Assembly: GCA_965644315.1 (NCBI GenBank)
Contig: CBFFRQ010000081.1
Span: 310,001 to 374,000, forward strand
Length of the DNA stretch: 64,000 bases
Direction of reading: 5' to 3'
DNA from: Caecitellus pseudoparvulus
Taxonomy: Eukaryota > Bigyra: Bicosoecida
The notes under the pieces are model-generated. The model did not search any database. It saw only the letters and a list, made by a program, of their open reading frames with translations, and was not told the origin of the DNA. Below, piece after piece: positions 1 to 12,212 of this stretch. Made by a program: the position numbers and the translations under genes. Every line of letters begins with the position of its first letter. The first letter of the stretch is position 1.

Positions 1-1398
1 TGGGGAAGGGATCTTTCGGTGAAGTGTTCGATGCCACCATCAAGGAAACTGGGCAGCGCGTGGCGGTGAAGCGGGTCCTGCAGGACAAGCGATTCAAGGT
101 GAGCGGCACCTGCACCTGCCAGCACGCCAACGGCAAGTGCTGGAGGTACCTGCTCCCCCTTCGCGTGATATGGCGCAGAACCGAGAGCTGGAGATCATGA
201 GCAAGCTTAGGCACACCAACGTCGTGCACCTGCTGCACTCGTTCAAAGAGCAGGACCCCAAGGCAAGTGACGCGCCTTGTGACTTGCCAGAAGGCAGCAG
301 GCCACGTGCACAGCCATCAACTTCCCATGAGCGCAGACAGGGCACGTGTTCCTCAACTTGGTCATGGAACATGTTCCAGACACGATCTTTCAGGTGTGCT
401 CCGCCCACCACAAGGCTCGGGAGGTGCCGCCGGCGTTGGACGTGAAGGTGCGCTTGTATGGGCTCCTGCTTCCGCTGGCCAAACGCGCAGCAGCTCCCCA
501 CTCGACCTTGCAGCTGTACTTGTACCAAATGCTGCGCTCATTGGCCTACATCCACGCTCTTGGTGTTTGTCACCGGGACATTAAGCCCCAGAACGTGCTG
601 GTGGATGCGGCAGCACGAGTCGTGAAGCTGTGTGACTTTGGCAGGTGAGCAGGCACGCCGCGCCGAAGGCTGGAGTACAAGCGTCAAGTATAGCCCTCAC
701 CCGTACCTTGCAGTGCCAAGAAGCTTGTGAGAGGGCAGCCCAATGTCGCGTACATTTGCTCCCGGTACTACCGGGCGCCCGAGTTGATCTTCGGCTCTAC
801 CGAGTACACGACTGCCATCGGTTCGTATGCCAAAGTGCAGACGAACGGCCCCATCCCACCAGCACGCTCCCCAACATGCACAGATGTGTGGTCTACGGGG
901 TGTGTCTTTGCGGAGATGCTGCTGGGTCGCCCGTTGTTCGCGGGGGCCACTGGCGTGGACCAGCTCGTGGAGGTGATCAAGGTGCTTGGCACGCCGACTC
1001 GTGAGGAAATCCTGGCCATGAACCAAGCGTACACTGACTTCAAGTTCCCGATGATTGAGCCCAAGTCATGGAACCAAGTGCTCAAGTCTAGAGCGCCCCC
1101 CGACGCGCTGGACTTGGTGTCCCGCATGCTGCAGTATGTGCCCACCGAGCGAATCACTGCCATCCAAGCCTGCGCCCACCCGTACTTTGACGAGCTGCGA
1201 GACCCCAACACGACGCTTCCAGACGGCGAGCCACTGCCACAGCTGTTCGACTTCGCCCCTATGGAGTTGGTGGAGCACCCTGAGCTGGCGGAGACCCTCA
1301 TCCCGCCGCATGCACGCGTGAGCCTGTCGGCGCAGGTGCTGGAAAAACTTGGCTTGGACGGCAGCTCGGCTGCTGCAGCGGCTGCAGGGTCCGCTTGA
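1..1398 (+). CDS. GSK3: GSK3/shaggy-type protein kinase, 5' partial
   Basis: Ser/Thr kinase of the GSK3 family (Wnt, glycogen and cytoskeletal signalling in other eukaryotes). The window opens inside the glycine loop (GKGSFGEV, from base 3), so the N-terminus is missing. Exons read 1-98, 179-262, 337-447, 514-644, 714-820 and 884-1398, giving 347 residues to the stop. Visible motifs in order: VAVKR (ATP-binding Lys), HRDIKPQN catalytic loop, DFGSAK split by an intron, and [13 protein letters not shown], the GSK3 activation segment with its regulatory Tyr. [13 protein letters not shown] and the GSK3-like stretch [10 protein letters not shown] follow. The intron at 263-336 starts GCAAGT, a GC-AG intron; that at 821-883 starts GTTCGT. 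An alanine-rich tail ends the protein. It converges on PRP19 with 97 bp between stops. Family assignment is secure; the isoform is not. Confidence 0.93.
263..336 (+). other. GC-AG intron of the GSK3 gene
   Basis: Between the codons for ...QDPK and TGHVFLNLV the frame continues only if bases 263-336 are removed. The 5' end reads AAG|GCAAGT and the 3' end GCGCAG|ACA. No GT donor keeps the GSK3 reading. AG|GCAAGT is the usual strong context of GC-AG introns. Its length, 74 nt, matches the other introns here. Confidence 0.75.
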
Positions 1399-1495
1399 CA
1401 CTACACAATGCATTTGCAGCCAGGCTGGGGTGGTGCCATCGTGTTGATGAGGGAGTGAGGTGCTGGGGCAGACTGCATTGTGGGGTGCGCCTGCG

Positions 1496-3160
1496 TCACT
1501 TGGCGGCGCCCCACTTGGCCACGGTGTTGTCCATGGAGGCTGACACCAGGCTGGTGGCCAGGGGTGCCCAGTGCAACGATGTCACCGCGGCGGCGTGTGC
1601 TGTCGTGGACAGCAGCTGCTCCCAACTCTTGACCTTGAAGACAGACACGACGCCCTTGCCACCGTCCTCACTGCCAGCGGCCAAGTAGGAGCCCGAGAAA
1701 TCCCACGCGACAGCACCAACTGCACCAGGAGCTGTCATGGTGGCGACTTTGCCCATCTTGCGCAGGTCCCAGATGCCCACCTGCCCGTCCTTGCCTGCCC
1801 CTGCCATGTACCTGCCGTTCTCATTGAAGTCCAGCGTGTTCTGTGCCACAGTGGCATCTTCAAACGCCGCCACTTGAGCCTGGCTGCGCAGGTCAAAGAT
1901 GCGCACGCCGGCGTCCTGCCCTGCCACGGCGTACAACAAGCCATCTGGGTGCAGGCTGGCGGCAGTGTTTGCAGGGCCGTCGGCCCCGAAGGTACCCAGG
2001 AGCGTGCCAGTGGCGGCATTGGTGACTGACCAGCCGGCTGCGCCACCTCCCGCTGCAGTGAGGAGATAGTCAGAAGACGGGTGCACTTCCAGCGCCATGA
2101 CCTCTGAGCCGCCATGTGGCGTCATGGTGCCCACTGTCTCGTAGGCTCCCTCGCCACCCTTGCTCCACAGGCGCACGTCGCCGTCCTTGGAAGCGCTGAC
2201 GATGCGGCTGCCGGCGGTGATGTCAGGGTGCCACAGCGCGCGCGTGATGCGCTTGCTGTGCCCGGCCAGCGTGTCCACGACCCGTGTTGCAGCGAGGTCG
2301 AACACCTTCACTGTGTGGTCCACACCCCCCGTCACGATGAGGCTGGGGGCGGAATCGTGAGCGTGTACCGACGTCACACCCGCCTTGTCCTTGCGGTGGA
2401 AAGAGTGCAGTTCGCCGTGTGCGAAGGAGGCCACAGTGGCCTCCGGGGCCAGCTCCTCCGGGGCCTTGCGCTTCTTCCGGCCCTTGCTCAGGGTCTTGGA
2501 CACGTCCGTCCACTGTGCCACGACGGCGGCAGTCACGCCTGCCCCAGCACCTGCGCCAGCACCAGCAGAGCCCGCAGCGGCATCGCCCATGGACAGGCCA
2601 CGGGAGTCCAGCACAACCTTTGCGTTGCTGAGGGCTGCGCGGGCCTCGTCGCGCTCCTTGGTCAGACGGGCGATCACACGGCAGGCGGCATCGTGCTGAT
2701 ACAGCGCATGCGACAGCTGCTGGCGGGTCGTGTCCAGGGTCTGCTTGAGCTTGAACGTCTCCAGCATGACAGCGTCCCACTCTCCCTGGAAGGACTTCAG
2801 CATGCCAGGGAGGCTGGTGGCCGAGGGCGGGCGGGGGGACACAGCTGTGTTGCCTGCGACGAGCGGGGACGGGGGGCCAGGTCTCGAGCAGCTGTGCGGA
2901 CAGGTGGCGCGCCGCTTGACGCACTGGAGATAGGCAGCAGGTCTTCAAGTGTGATCTCGACATTCGTGACGGGGTCACGCCCAGTCGCCTGCACGTGCTT
3001 CTCAATGAGAGACTTCTCATACACATGGCCGGACTTGGTGCACACCACCGGCTGTGTCGGCACAACGCCGCTGACTGCAGAGAAGGGAGGCGTGTGGCCG
3101 GTCCCAGTGGACAGGAGCGAGTAATGTGTGGCACAGCGGGAACGCACTGCTGCAATTCAT
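1496..3160 (-). CDS. PRPF19: Pre-mRNA-processing factor 19 (U-box E3, NTC core)
   Basis: Core subunit of the NineTeen complex and a U-box ubiquitin ligase of the spliceosome. Exons on the minus strand: 3160-3148, 3074-2925, 2853-1496 (506 residues; the family is about 500). The first exon is only 13 nt and, joined through a 73-nt intron, gives MNCSISGVVPTQPVV, the typical PRP19 start. Both introns begin GTGCGT. The U-box covers about residues 1-70 (RDPVTNVEITLEDLLPI). Next comes the tetramerising coiled coil with the hallmark QLSHALYQHDAACRVIARL (about 105-125). Seven WD repeats fill residues ~200-506 (TGGVDHTVKVFD, SASKDGDVRLWS, SASMDNTVAKWG). It is divergent from the EGF/PA14 gene, 460 bp between starts. 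CWC25, which acts in the same step of splicing, lies at 43.4 kb. Confidence 0.95.
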
Positions 3161-3620
3161 GGCACAGAGCACTGTGCAAAGGTGTGCGGCGGAGGAAGCA
3201 GGGGGGAATGCGGAATTCGAACAGCGCCCACACAGTCGTAGTGTGTGCCGTTGCAGTGCACTGCTGCTCCGTCACCTGCAGCCTGTTGAGGGGGAAAAGT
3301 GTTTAAGTCGGGGAGTTGTGTGCGTGAGCACCGGCAATTTTTCGGCACCGATCCGGCAGCACCCCCATCTGCAGGCCCCTGAGCAAACGGCTCGAGCACC
3401 TGCCTCACCTCGGCCGCGCACAAGCACAGCGCAGGCAATTCACTTTGAAGATGGTACTTCACAAACTGACAGCAGTCCGAGCACGCAAGCGTTATATACA
3501 CGGCTCATGCGGCGCTAGGTTCGAGGTCCCTGCTGCCCGGCATCACACCTTGAGTTGAACGGTGCGCTGCAGACTTGGCTGGGAGTCGTCGCGTTTCGGT
3601 GGAAACGCACGCCGCGCAGC
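3161..3620. promoter_or_regulatory. Divergent intergenic region PRPF19 / EGF-PA14-filamin gene
   Basis: 460 bp between two divergent start codons, so it should hold both promoters. I see no conserved coding frame. A TATA-like TATATA lies at 3493-3498, 123 bp before the plus-strand start. One AGTGCACT palindrome occurs near 3253 and one GCGTTTC near 3589. No tRNA or other RNA gene is convincing. Confidence 0.45.
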
Positions 3621-6600
3621 ATGGCGGTGTGGGCCAGATGGGGCCTCCTAATGACCACCATGGTGATGCAAGTTGTAGGCTTCAGAATTGAGGACCCATT
3701 GGTGGCAAACGATACGTCTGCCCCGGCCTACTTTGAGCCGGACGCCAGGGGCTTTGTGGGCGTCAAGGCAGACCCGAGCAACCCTCAAACTACGCCCCAA
3801 AATGAGGGCAACCAGTTCTCACCAAGTCAGCCAAATATCTTTGATCCAGTGCCCGCTCAGCGTGCGTTTTGCTGTGCTCCCGCAAGGAGGGCTCCCGCCC
3901 CGAAGCACTCACCTTGCTCCCTCACGCTTCAGAGACCTGTCCCAACATGACCATCGCGACTGATGGCCACGCGTACTGCAGCAGTGTGGATGCAGGATAC
4001 TGTGACCGTCGCAGCGGGGCGTGTTTTTGTTTTGAAGGATACGCTGGGGACGGCTGCGAGGCGTGCAGGCCAACACACTATCGCAGCAAGGCAAGCGGGC
4101 TATGTGAACCGAAGCGTGCGTGTCCTGCATCAGGTCTAGTGGAGAGCACGATAAGTGTCAGCGCGCTCCTTGCCAGCGATTCACAGGCCTCTGTCCGAAT
4201 GGATGCAGTGGGGGTGGCACTTGTGACCACAGTACCGGCACCTGTACCTGTGCTGAGCACAAGCTCGGTGAGGACTGCTCCCGACGTGAGTAAGACGAGC
4301 GTCGCAGAAACCGGATGCTCTGCGGCCCCGGCTCCATCGACCTCAAGCGAGGTGCCCTCACCCCATCACAGATCTCTGTGAGCAGTTCCACCCTCTTTGT
4401 CGGGAGTGCGATGCGGCACACTGCTCAAGGTGTGCACAGGGCTTCTTTGTATCCCCGAGCAATTCCTGTGGTGCGTGCTGCCGGTCTCTCAGTCTAAACC
4501 TAACGCAGACATCTGCTGCCCAACCACCCCCTTGCAGTGCCATGCGTGGTGTATGACCCTCGATGCACTAGCTGCGATGCGGAGACCTGCTTGCAGTGCA
4601 CTGACCCGCTGTTGTTGTCTATTCGTCGAAGCGGGCAGCGGGATATTGACCCGCCCTTGCCCTTTGACGAGCATACACGGCAGTTGTCTCGGACGCTGCC
4701 CTTTGGAACCCAGTCACCGTACGCGTTCGAGGAAGCTGAGTTGTTCTTCCTGAAAACCGACGAGGCCCAGCTGCGTCGAGCTGGCGTGGAGCACTCCGAG
4801 GCGGTCTGGTGGGGGCCAGGGACGCCATACACGATGAACACCGGTGCTGGCATCCAAGACCCATACACACAGTTCCACCCTCTCCCCGACACTGTTCTCC
4901 CTGAAGGCTACTATGAGCAGTACATTGCTTCCTTTCATGCTGAGCGGGGACTGACAAGCCATGGAAGCGTGCCTGAGAGCACACTGCTCGCACTGCAGGA
5001 GAGGCGCAACGCGAATGCTTCCACAGCAGCGTCAGTCTCAGTTCCCTGGTTCCACAATGTGACACGGGCATTCGACGGCATTGCCTTGTTGAAAGACTCC
5101 GCTGTGGCTTGCGGCCAAGGCACGCGCTCTGATGCCACTTTCGACTGCGCTGCCTTCCCCGTCTCGCACGTACTCTGTGGGCACCCCGGGACGCTGCAGT
5201 GGGCATCTCCGAAGTACATTGTGTGGGAAGGGCAGTCAACTCTTCGCGTGGCTGTTCGCCGTTCAGGTGGCGGATTGGGCAAGGTGACCCTGCGGTACGA
5301 GCTCAGGCACGAAACAACCTGCGCCAGCGACGTGACGTCCGTGGCCCACTACACATCAAGCCAGGAGTTGATCTTCGAAGAGGGAATGGTAATGGTATCT
5401 TTTCTGGTCACTATCAACGATGATGTAGCTGTAGAGGGGAACGAAACCTTCGCCCTGGTGCTTCTGGAACCAACGGGAGGCGCCTCTCTAGGGCCGCAGG
5501 CGGTGACACAGGTGACCATTCTCGATGAGGATGGCGGCCGACTACAGCCCACGGCAACAGTATTGACAGGCACAGCAATTGACGCTGGTAGCGCTGTGGC
5601 CAATGCTGGAGACGGTGACAACGCAAGGGACGGCCCAGTGCTCGCGGGGACAGCTGGCATCCCCATAACGCTGCTGCTGCATGGCAAGAACGCGGCCAAC
5701 GATACACCAGCAGAAGGAGCAGGTGCATGGAGCTGGACGCTTGGTGGGGAGGGAGACGATGGGGAAGTCGTGGATGGGCACAGGTGGCTGCTGGAGGTCT
5801 GGGACGAAGCTCCAGAGTCTGCGCCAGGAATGCCAACTCACACAACCCCTGTGGGTCCAGGCATCGCGTCTGCCCCCGACTGGAGCCGAGACCGTGACAC
5901 TTTCGGGCACCATCCCTTCGAAGAGGGGGGGGGTGGTATGCCAGTCATGAGGGGGGGTGTGCAGAAAGGCATGGTGCTAAGCGGCGCAGGAGTGGTCGGC
6001 ACACTTCGGGAGCGCGTGCGCCCCAACGGCTCTGCTGTGCTAGGTGGGCTGGATATCGGCATGACGCTTAACCTCACTTCTCCAGCTGCCCCTGAGTGGT
6101 CTGCATTGACTGGACGTGGGGCTTGCCTTGGCCTTGTCGTCAGCGAACCGGCTGGACACTTGCAAACTCACCTTCAGCATGCGAAACGTGGTGGGCTACT
6201 AGGAGAGTACTACACCAACGCCTTCTTGAGTGGCGCCCCTGCCATCACAAGAGTCGATGCCACAGTCAATTTTACTCTGGGCGTTGGCCAAGTGGCAGCG
6301 CGTGCGACGGACTACACGAGCACTCGGTGGACTGGCGCTGTGGTGCTCGGACGAGGCGGCGAGCTCGATGCAGCCTTGGACTGGGAGGCAGAACAGGGGG
6401 AAGTGGCTGTCAATTTTGCTGTGCTTGTCGGCCATGCAGACCAAGTGCGGCTTTGGGTGGATCACACCCTGATCATTGACACCTGGGGCGATGTGCGGGT
6501 CACTGCTGTGCCGGAGAGCGGAGTGCTGGGCATAGCCACACTGCAGCTGCACACTCTGCACCACTTGAGATTGGAATGGCGCCATACAACAGGGGAAGCA

Positions 6601-9600
6601 CGTTGTCAACTCTTGTGGGCATACAACACCACTGGCCTGTCCAGCGTGGCAGGTGTGCCGCCAAGTGTGACGGAGCTGACCCCCATCCCGCATCGGGCTT
6701 TGTTCTCCCTTCGGCATGTTGGTGGTTCGCCCATTCCGACCACGATCCAGCCAGCACCACCGTCAGCAGGAACTGTGTCGGGAATGGGCTCCATCCTCTT
6801 GGGTGCCGGCTTGAACGGCGGAATCGCCGGCAAGCCAGTACAGTTCGAGGTGCTGTCCAGAGATATGTTTGGCAACTTCAGAGGCGGCGCAGCCTTCAAC
6901 GACACGTTCCAAGTGAAGCTACGCAACGTGCACCAGCTGAACGAAGATGTGTTAGGGGGTGCATACGGCGCCGGCCTGAGCTCTGTCCTGTTCGCAGACC
7001 ACCCTCTAGCCGGAAGGCAGTACGCCGCAGAGGACTTGGTCGGGCACTGGACCATCTCCTTCAACGCCAGCTCCAGCACGCACATTGTCACGTACATAGC
7101 CCATGCAGCAGGGAATTACAGGTTGGACGTCTTGTTGTGGGAGCCAGAGTTTGGCCGGCTTGAACGCCTCCGGGAGTCCCCTTCCTTCCTCAGCATGGTG
7201 CCTGCCGCACCCAGCGTGGACTTGAGCATGTTTGCAGGGCCAGGCACGGAAGGCGGCACGGCGGGTCAGGCTTGTGTCGTGTACGTCAGATTGCGAGATG
7301 TATTTGGAAACCTCGCCATTGACAATGCCGAGAGCAGCTTGACGATGCAAGGTGTCTTGCCAGAGGCTGGTGAAATCGTGTCTGGTTCACTGCGGTGGCA
7401 AGGTGGGGCAGACTACGCCGGGGCGTGGACACCGACTGTGGCGGGGAACTACTCTCTTTTCCTGCGCGTACAGGACGTAAACCTGCAAGGAACACCACTT
7501 CATAACATTTCCATCATCCCCAGCGCCTCCAGTGCAGCCCACTCGTTTGCCACGGGAAGCCCTCTGGTGAACATGACAGCAACGCTGCCCCATTCGTTCA
7601 ACGTGCACGTCAGGGATGAATTCGAGAATGTGCGTACAAGTGCGTCTGGCGCGCTAGACATCGGGTTGGACACGATCACAGCGTCCATGCTGACGTTTCC
7701 TTGGCCAGAGCTCAACGTCACTGTGCTGCCTGAGCAGTACAGCATGAACAACTCCACTGGGCAGTCAGTGATTGCGATAGGTGCTACCACTGCGCAACAT
7801 GTAGAGGACGAGCTGTACGCTGTCACGCTCCGCCCAATGGCCGCGGGCATCTGGCCCATGCACGTCCGGCTGAACGGGGCGGCAGTGAGTGGCAGCCCAT
7901 TCCTAGTCTTGGTTGCCCCTGGACCGAGTGTCGGCTTGGCGAGTTGGATTTCGAAGAGCCCAGCCACCATGGGCGGTAGGGCTGGACAGCAGCTTGAAGC
8001 GTTCGTCCAAGTCCGAGATGGGGCTGGGAACGATGTCTGGGGCGCAGACGACGTTGTGTCTGGGGAAGCAGAGCTGGTACAACGCGCGTCAGGGAGCGAC
8101 GAGCGAATGCTTGAGGGTGGAACACTGCTCGTGATGGTGGATGCGCTGGGCGGTGGCCTGTACCGTGTCACGTACACGCCAGTTGTTGCGGGCACATACC
8201 ACTTGAACGTGCAAGTGAATGGTGAGGCTTTGAAGAATGGGACGGTGAGAAACATTGTCGTACTGCCGGCGCTTGCTGTTGCCAGCTCCACTGTGACGAC
8301 GGGTTCTGCCCTGGATACTCGCACGGGTTGGAGACCGCTGCAAGTGGGCCAGCCCCTGGCCTTGAAGTTTCGTATGCGAGATGCCTTTGGCAACGACGTG
8401 CCTGACACCGCACTGGCAAGCCGCCTCCAAACATTCTGGCAGCTCGATACCGCCTCCACTGTCACTCGAGCCCAGCGGGCATTGCCTGGATCTCCGTACA
8501 CATCCGCTGCTGAGCACGTAGGTGGCGGGGTGTACGGCACTGCACTCGTGCCCGAGTTCGCGGGTGCGTATGACACAGAGACTGTGCTGGCCCCTGTGGG
8601 GGCGTGGGATCGCACAGTGTTTGCCCAGCCCGAATTCGTGCGCCAAGTCAGCCGTGGGCTGGACCCGAACACATCCTGGTCGTGGGGCCACGGTGGACCG
8701 GCAGAGGTGGGCAACGCCAGCGCTTGGAGCGCTACATGGGAAGGCGTGCTGATGGCTGAAACGTCAACCTATGCAGAACTGCGCGTAGATTGCACAGGGG
8801 TGCTAGGAGTGAGTGTGTTTGAAGCAGCAGAGAGTGCTTTCTCAGCACACTCTGTGACAGCAGAGATGGCCACGGCGGCCACAGACCCTGACAGAAGAAC
8901 AAACACGGCAAAAGCCGAGCGCCTTCAAGTACCATTCTACGTGGTTGCCGGGAAGTTCTACCGCATACGCGTGCGACTGAACAGTGTTCCGCGAGGGGAG
9001 ACATCCTTGGCGATTCAAATGCTAACGCCGAGGCAAACCGACCACCCAAGCACAGAGGCCGCTTGGGGTGGCCAGAGCCTTGCCCCATCCCCGTACATGC
9101 AGCACCTGCATGCGCCAGGCCTCGCACGCCTGGTTGCTGGGTCCATGGCACGGGTCCAGGCAGTGCATGGACCGGCGTTGCCAAGTGTCAGTCTTGCTGA
9201 AGGGATAGGCCTGCAGCTGGCCACTGTGCTGGCGCCTGCCAGCGCCGTTGTGACTGCATTGGACGAGTTTGGAAACGTGGTCACGGACGATGTGAATGTC
9301 ACTTGTTCGGGGGTTTTGGCTTGGTCCCAACCTCTGCCTGGGGATGCTCCCACAAGCCCTGTGAACACGGAGCCGGAGATGGTGACAGTGTATGCATTGG
9401 GTGGAGGGCGCTGGCAAGTACAGTACGTGCCCATGGCAAGTGGGGTTCACGTGCTTCATGTGTTTCTGAATGCGCCTGCGTTCCCACCTGCGCTGGGGGC
9501 CCGCGGGTTGCTCCGGGTGGGTCGAGAGTCAAATGCGGACGTGGTGGGGAGCCCCTTTGCTGTGACGGTGCACAATGCCGCCGCAGCTGCTGGAAAAAGC

Positions 9601-10881
9601 AGTGCAAGTGGGGGCGGTTTGGAGGAGCAAGTGGCAGGGGAGGGTGGAGAATTCTTCGTTCAAACACGTGACGCAGGCGGGAACAACCTTTCTCAGCCGT
9701 TGCAGGGAGGTGTGCATGTACAGTTCAGAGCGCACGGCAGCGTGTTGCAGCCACCCGCCGCCGTGGCCATTGTCTCCTACTTGCAGCACGGGCGGTACAG
9801 GGTGCAGAGTGTCATCACTGTGGCAGGCTCCATTCAGGTGCACGTGTCCGTGGCTGGTGCTGCGTTGGCTGGAAGCCCCTTCACTGTCAGGGTGCTGCCC
9901 AACCTGGCACACGCCTCGAACTGCGAAGCCAAAGGTCTAGTGCCCAAGGCTGAGGAAGCTGACTACTCAGAACTAAGCACAGTGCGCTGGGTCGTAGGGG
10001 AGGACGTCACCTTTAACGTCGTCCTTTTCGATACGTACTCAAACAGGCTGCAGCGGGGGGGGGATGCGCTCGTCGTGCGTCTCGTTGGCGTGGACGAGCC
10101 AGTCACGGACACGCACGAAACGCTCAACACTGCCAACTTTGCAGGCATGCAGCTGCCAGACACTTTGGTCCCTGCCACAGCTCTGGGAAGCTACTCCTCA
10201 TCTGTGCGGCTGCAAGTGCCAGGGCGATACCTCGTGCACGTGGAGTTGGCCAGCGGGACAGCTGGGCGCCATGGGCTGACTGGCGAGTACTTCGACAATA
10301 GGCACTTTAGCGGAACGCCGCGAAAACGGGTTGTGGACTCCACCCTGCACTTCCTATGGCGGCGGGAAGGAGCCAACGCAACTGAGCAAGGAGGGGGGTG
10401 GCCTCCGCAAGCTTCCACCACCTCTTGCAGCGGAGCGGCGGGGGCAGTAGTGCAGACTGAGCCATTGGCGCAGAATGTGTCGCACGGTGGCGCCGGCAGC
10501 ATTGCAGGGTTTGTGTGGGAGTTCATTACTGTGCGGTGGACGGGATTCATCGAGGCGCCCCAGACCGCTGACTACACCCTGCACACCTGGGCCAATGACG
10601 GTGTCCGGGTGTACGTGGAGGGGGCACTCGTGGTGGATGCGTTGCATGGCGCAGCAGGGTACAGCCAGGGCCGCGTCCCCTTCCCCCTCCGCGCAGGCCA
10701 GCTGTACCACATCCAGGTGGAGTATTGGCAGGGCACTGGGGATGCGTGGTTATCGGTAGGATGGGCCTGGTCAGGCAGGAAGGGCGTCGCGTCTGATGGT
10801 GTGCAAGCACTGCCACCACACCTCTTGTACGCAGGCTCCACACCCATTGCAGGGTCGCCATTTGTCATACACACACAGTGA
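3621..10881 (+). CDS. Giant secreted EGF / Calx-beta / PA14 / filamin-repeat protein
   Basis: Exons 3621-3861, 3933-4115, 4187-4285, 4372-4470 and 4538-10881 join in frame to 2,321 residues. The start Met opens a signal peptide (MAVWARWGLLMTTMVMQVVGF). Residues ~80-225 are Cys-rich EGF-like modules (GACFCFEGYAGDGCEAC, GCSGGGTCDHSTGTC, CRECDAAHCSRC). A Calx-beta domain lies near 430-540 (DDVAVEGNETFALVLLEP). A first PA14 module is near 758-910 (GLLGEYYTNAFLSGAP, TRWTGAVVLG). Several filamin/ABP280-type beta-sandwiches follow, each with a VRDxFGN-like loop and ending GSPF. A second PA14 lies near 2118-2282 (GLTGEYFDNRHFSG, VRWTGFIEAPQTADYTLHT). Many NxS/T sequons and no C-terminal membrane span point to an extracellular or surface matrix protein. 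The ligand is unknown; PA14 and filamin modules suggest carbohydrate or protein adhesion. The domain order as a whole is not one I recognise. Confidence 0.88.
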
Positions 10882-10902
10882 CACACTGACACACTGACAC
10901 AC
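10879..10902 (+). repeat. 8-bp tandem repeat over a stop codon
   Basis: TGACACAC repeated three times. The first copy supplies the TGA stop of the filamin/PA14 gene. The repeat fills most of the 29 bp between that stop and the end of the convergent phosducin-like gene. Confidence 0.85.
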
Positions 10903-10910
10903 TCCCGTCC

Positions 10911-12212
10911 TCAGTCCATGTCATCGAAGCCGGCGTCGGTGGCGCTGGTCAGGCTGCCAGACACTGAGCTGCCCGCCCCAGCAAAGGCGGGCACAGCTGC
11001 AGACGGGCGCAGACTGTGGCGCCGCACTTCCACGGGGCCGGCGCCCCCCCCCGCCGCCGCGGCAGCAGGCGCTGGCGCATCTGCTGCCACAAATTCTGTC
11101 CCAGACCCTGCTGAGCTGAGCAGGGGCGCTGGCACGCCCATGTCCACTAGCAGCTCGGCGATGGCGGCGGCCGACACGCCGCCTGACCCGGCCACCATGA
11201 AGTCGGTGACTCGCACCTCCGTGGCGAAGGTGCCGCCGTTGAGGTAGATCATGAAGGCAGGCAGGGCGATGGGGTCGAAGTTGCGCTTGACGACGGAGGA
11301 GATGACGGAGAGGAACTTGACGTGTGTGGCGGCGGCGGCCAGGGGAGCCAGCGCGGCGGACACTGCGCCACACTCGGGGACGAATGACTCCCACATGTGC
11401 ACGACGACGAAGACGCCCTTGGGTGCGTCGTTGATTTCGTCCAGGAAGTGGGAGGCATCCTTCACCAGGGTCACTTCGCCGTACGGGCCAGGGGGGCCTG
11501 CAGCCAGCTCAGCCAGCCGCCGCTGCCTGTACTCGGCCAAGAATGCAGCGTCCTCCTCGTCTTCCGGCGCAGGGGATGAGGGTGCGTCTGGGGCCTCCTC
11601 TGCAGCAGCTCTTGCTTCGTGGGCTGTGTCGATGTCCACCTCCTCCTGCACACGTTGTGGGGGCGTGTGGTGCCGTGGCCGACGGGGGCTGGCGTGCCGG
11701 CGAAACGTACCCGTAACGCAGCGGCATGTGCCGCGGCAGTTGCTGCCACTGACACGCTGCCATCCACGCGAGTCACACCATGGCCAGCTCTGTGCACCAT
11801 TGCCTTTGCCTTGAGCACGTCTCGTTCAGCCTGAGCACAAGGGGGGAGGGGCACCTGGTGCCATTGGGAAAGGGCCAGCGGAGGTGGCTTGCGAACCCAC
11901 CTCCTTTCGCTTCTCCTTCTCGTGGGCACGCTTGTCCGCCAGCACGCCCTTTGGGCCCGTCTTGCGTCCAGGCCGATTCGGTGGCACGTATGGTGCCTCC
12001 TTCTCCGGCCCCAACACATCATCCAGCGTCTGGTTCTCCTCCAACTCAAGCTCCCTGTGCAGGCATCGGACCTGAGCTGTGGCGAGGGAGCAAGCCGCGG
12101 CAGAGCTGCGTGAAACGCACAAGGCGGCCTCCTCCCCCTCCTCAGGGCGGACATCGTCGTCATCTCCGTCCCAGACGCTCTGCTTGGTGATCTGGTCCTC
12201 CAGCATGGCCAT
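10911..12212 (-). CDS. PDCL: Phosducin-like protein
   Basis: Phosducin-like proteins are thioredoxin-fold co-chaperones of the CCT chaperonin that help fold G-beta and, in some classes, tubulin or actin. Minus-strand exons 12212-12121, 12054-11901, 11830-11711 and 11645-10911 (introns 66, 70 and 65 nt) give 366 residues. The N-terminal part has the class marker KTGPKGVL (phosducin-like proteins have TGPKGVINDW). The thioredoxin-like domain is read from EYRQRRLAELAAG through FVVVHMWESFVPECGAV, VKFLSVISSVVKRNFDPIALPAFMIYLNGG to the end of the fold. No CxxC active site is present, as usual in the family. An Ala/Pro-rich tail ends in an acidic MD. Start chosen at the Met that opens the first conserved exon; a second Met is two codons in. 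Class I versus II/III is not certain, and tubulin folding would fit a flagellate. Confidence 0.85.

Noticed and set aside
2223-3275. Minus-strand 350-codon frame overlapping PRPF19
   Set aside because: Out of frame with the U-box and WD repeats of PRPF19 and without any motif of its own.
3518-3529. GGTTCGAGGTCC, resembling a tRNA B box
   Set aside because: No A box at the right distance and no cloverleaf can be drawn; the T stem does not pair.
7500-8714. Minus-strand open frame of 404 codons opposite the filamin/PA14 gene
   Set aside because: Ser/Thr/Pro-rich shadow of a GC-rich coding strand; no family motif, whereas the plus strand has clear filamin-type repeats.
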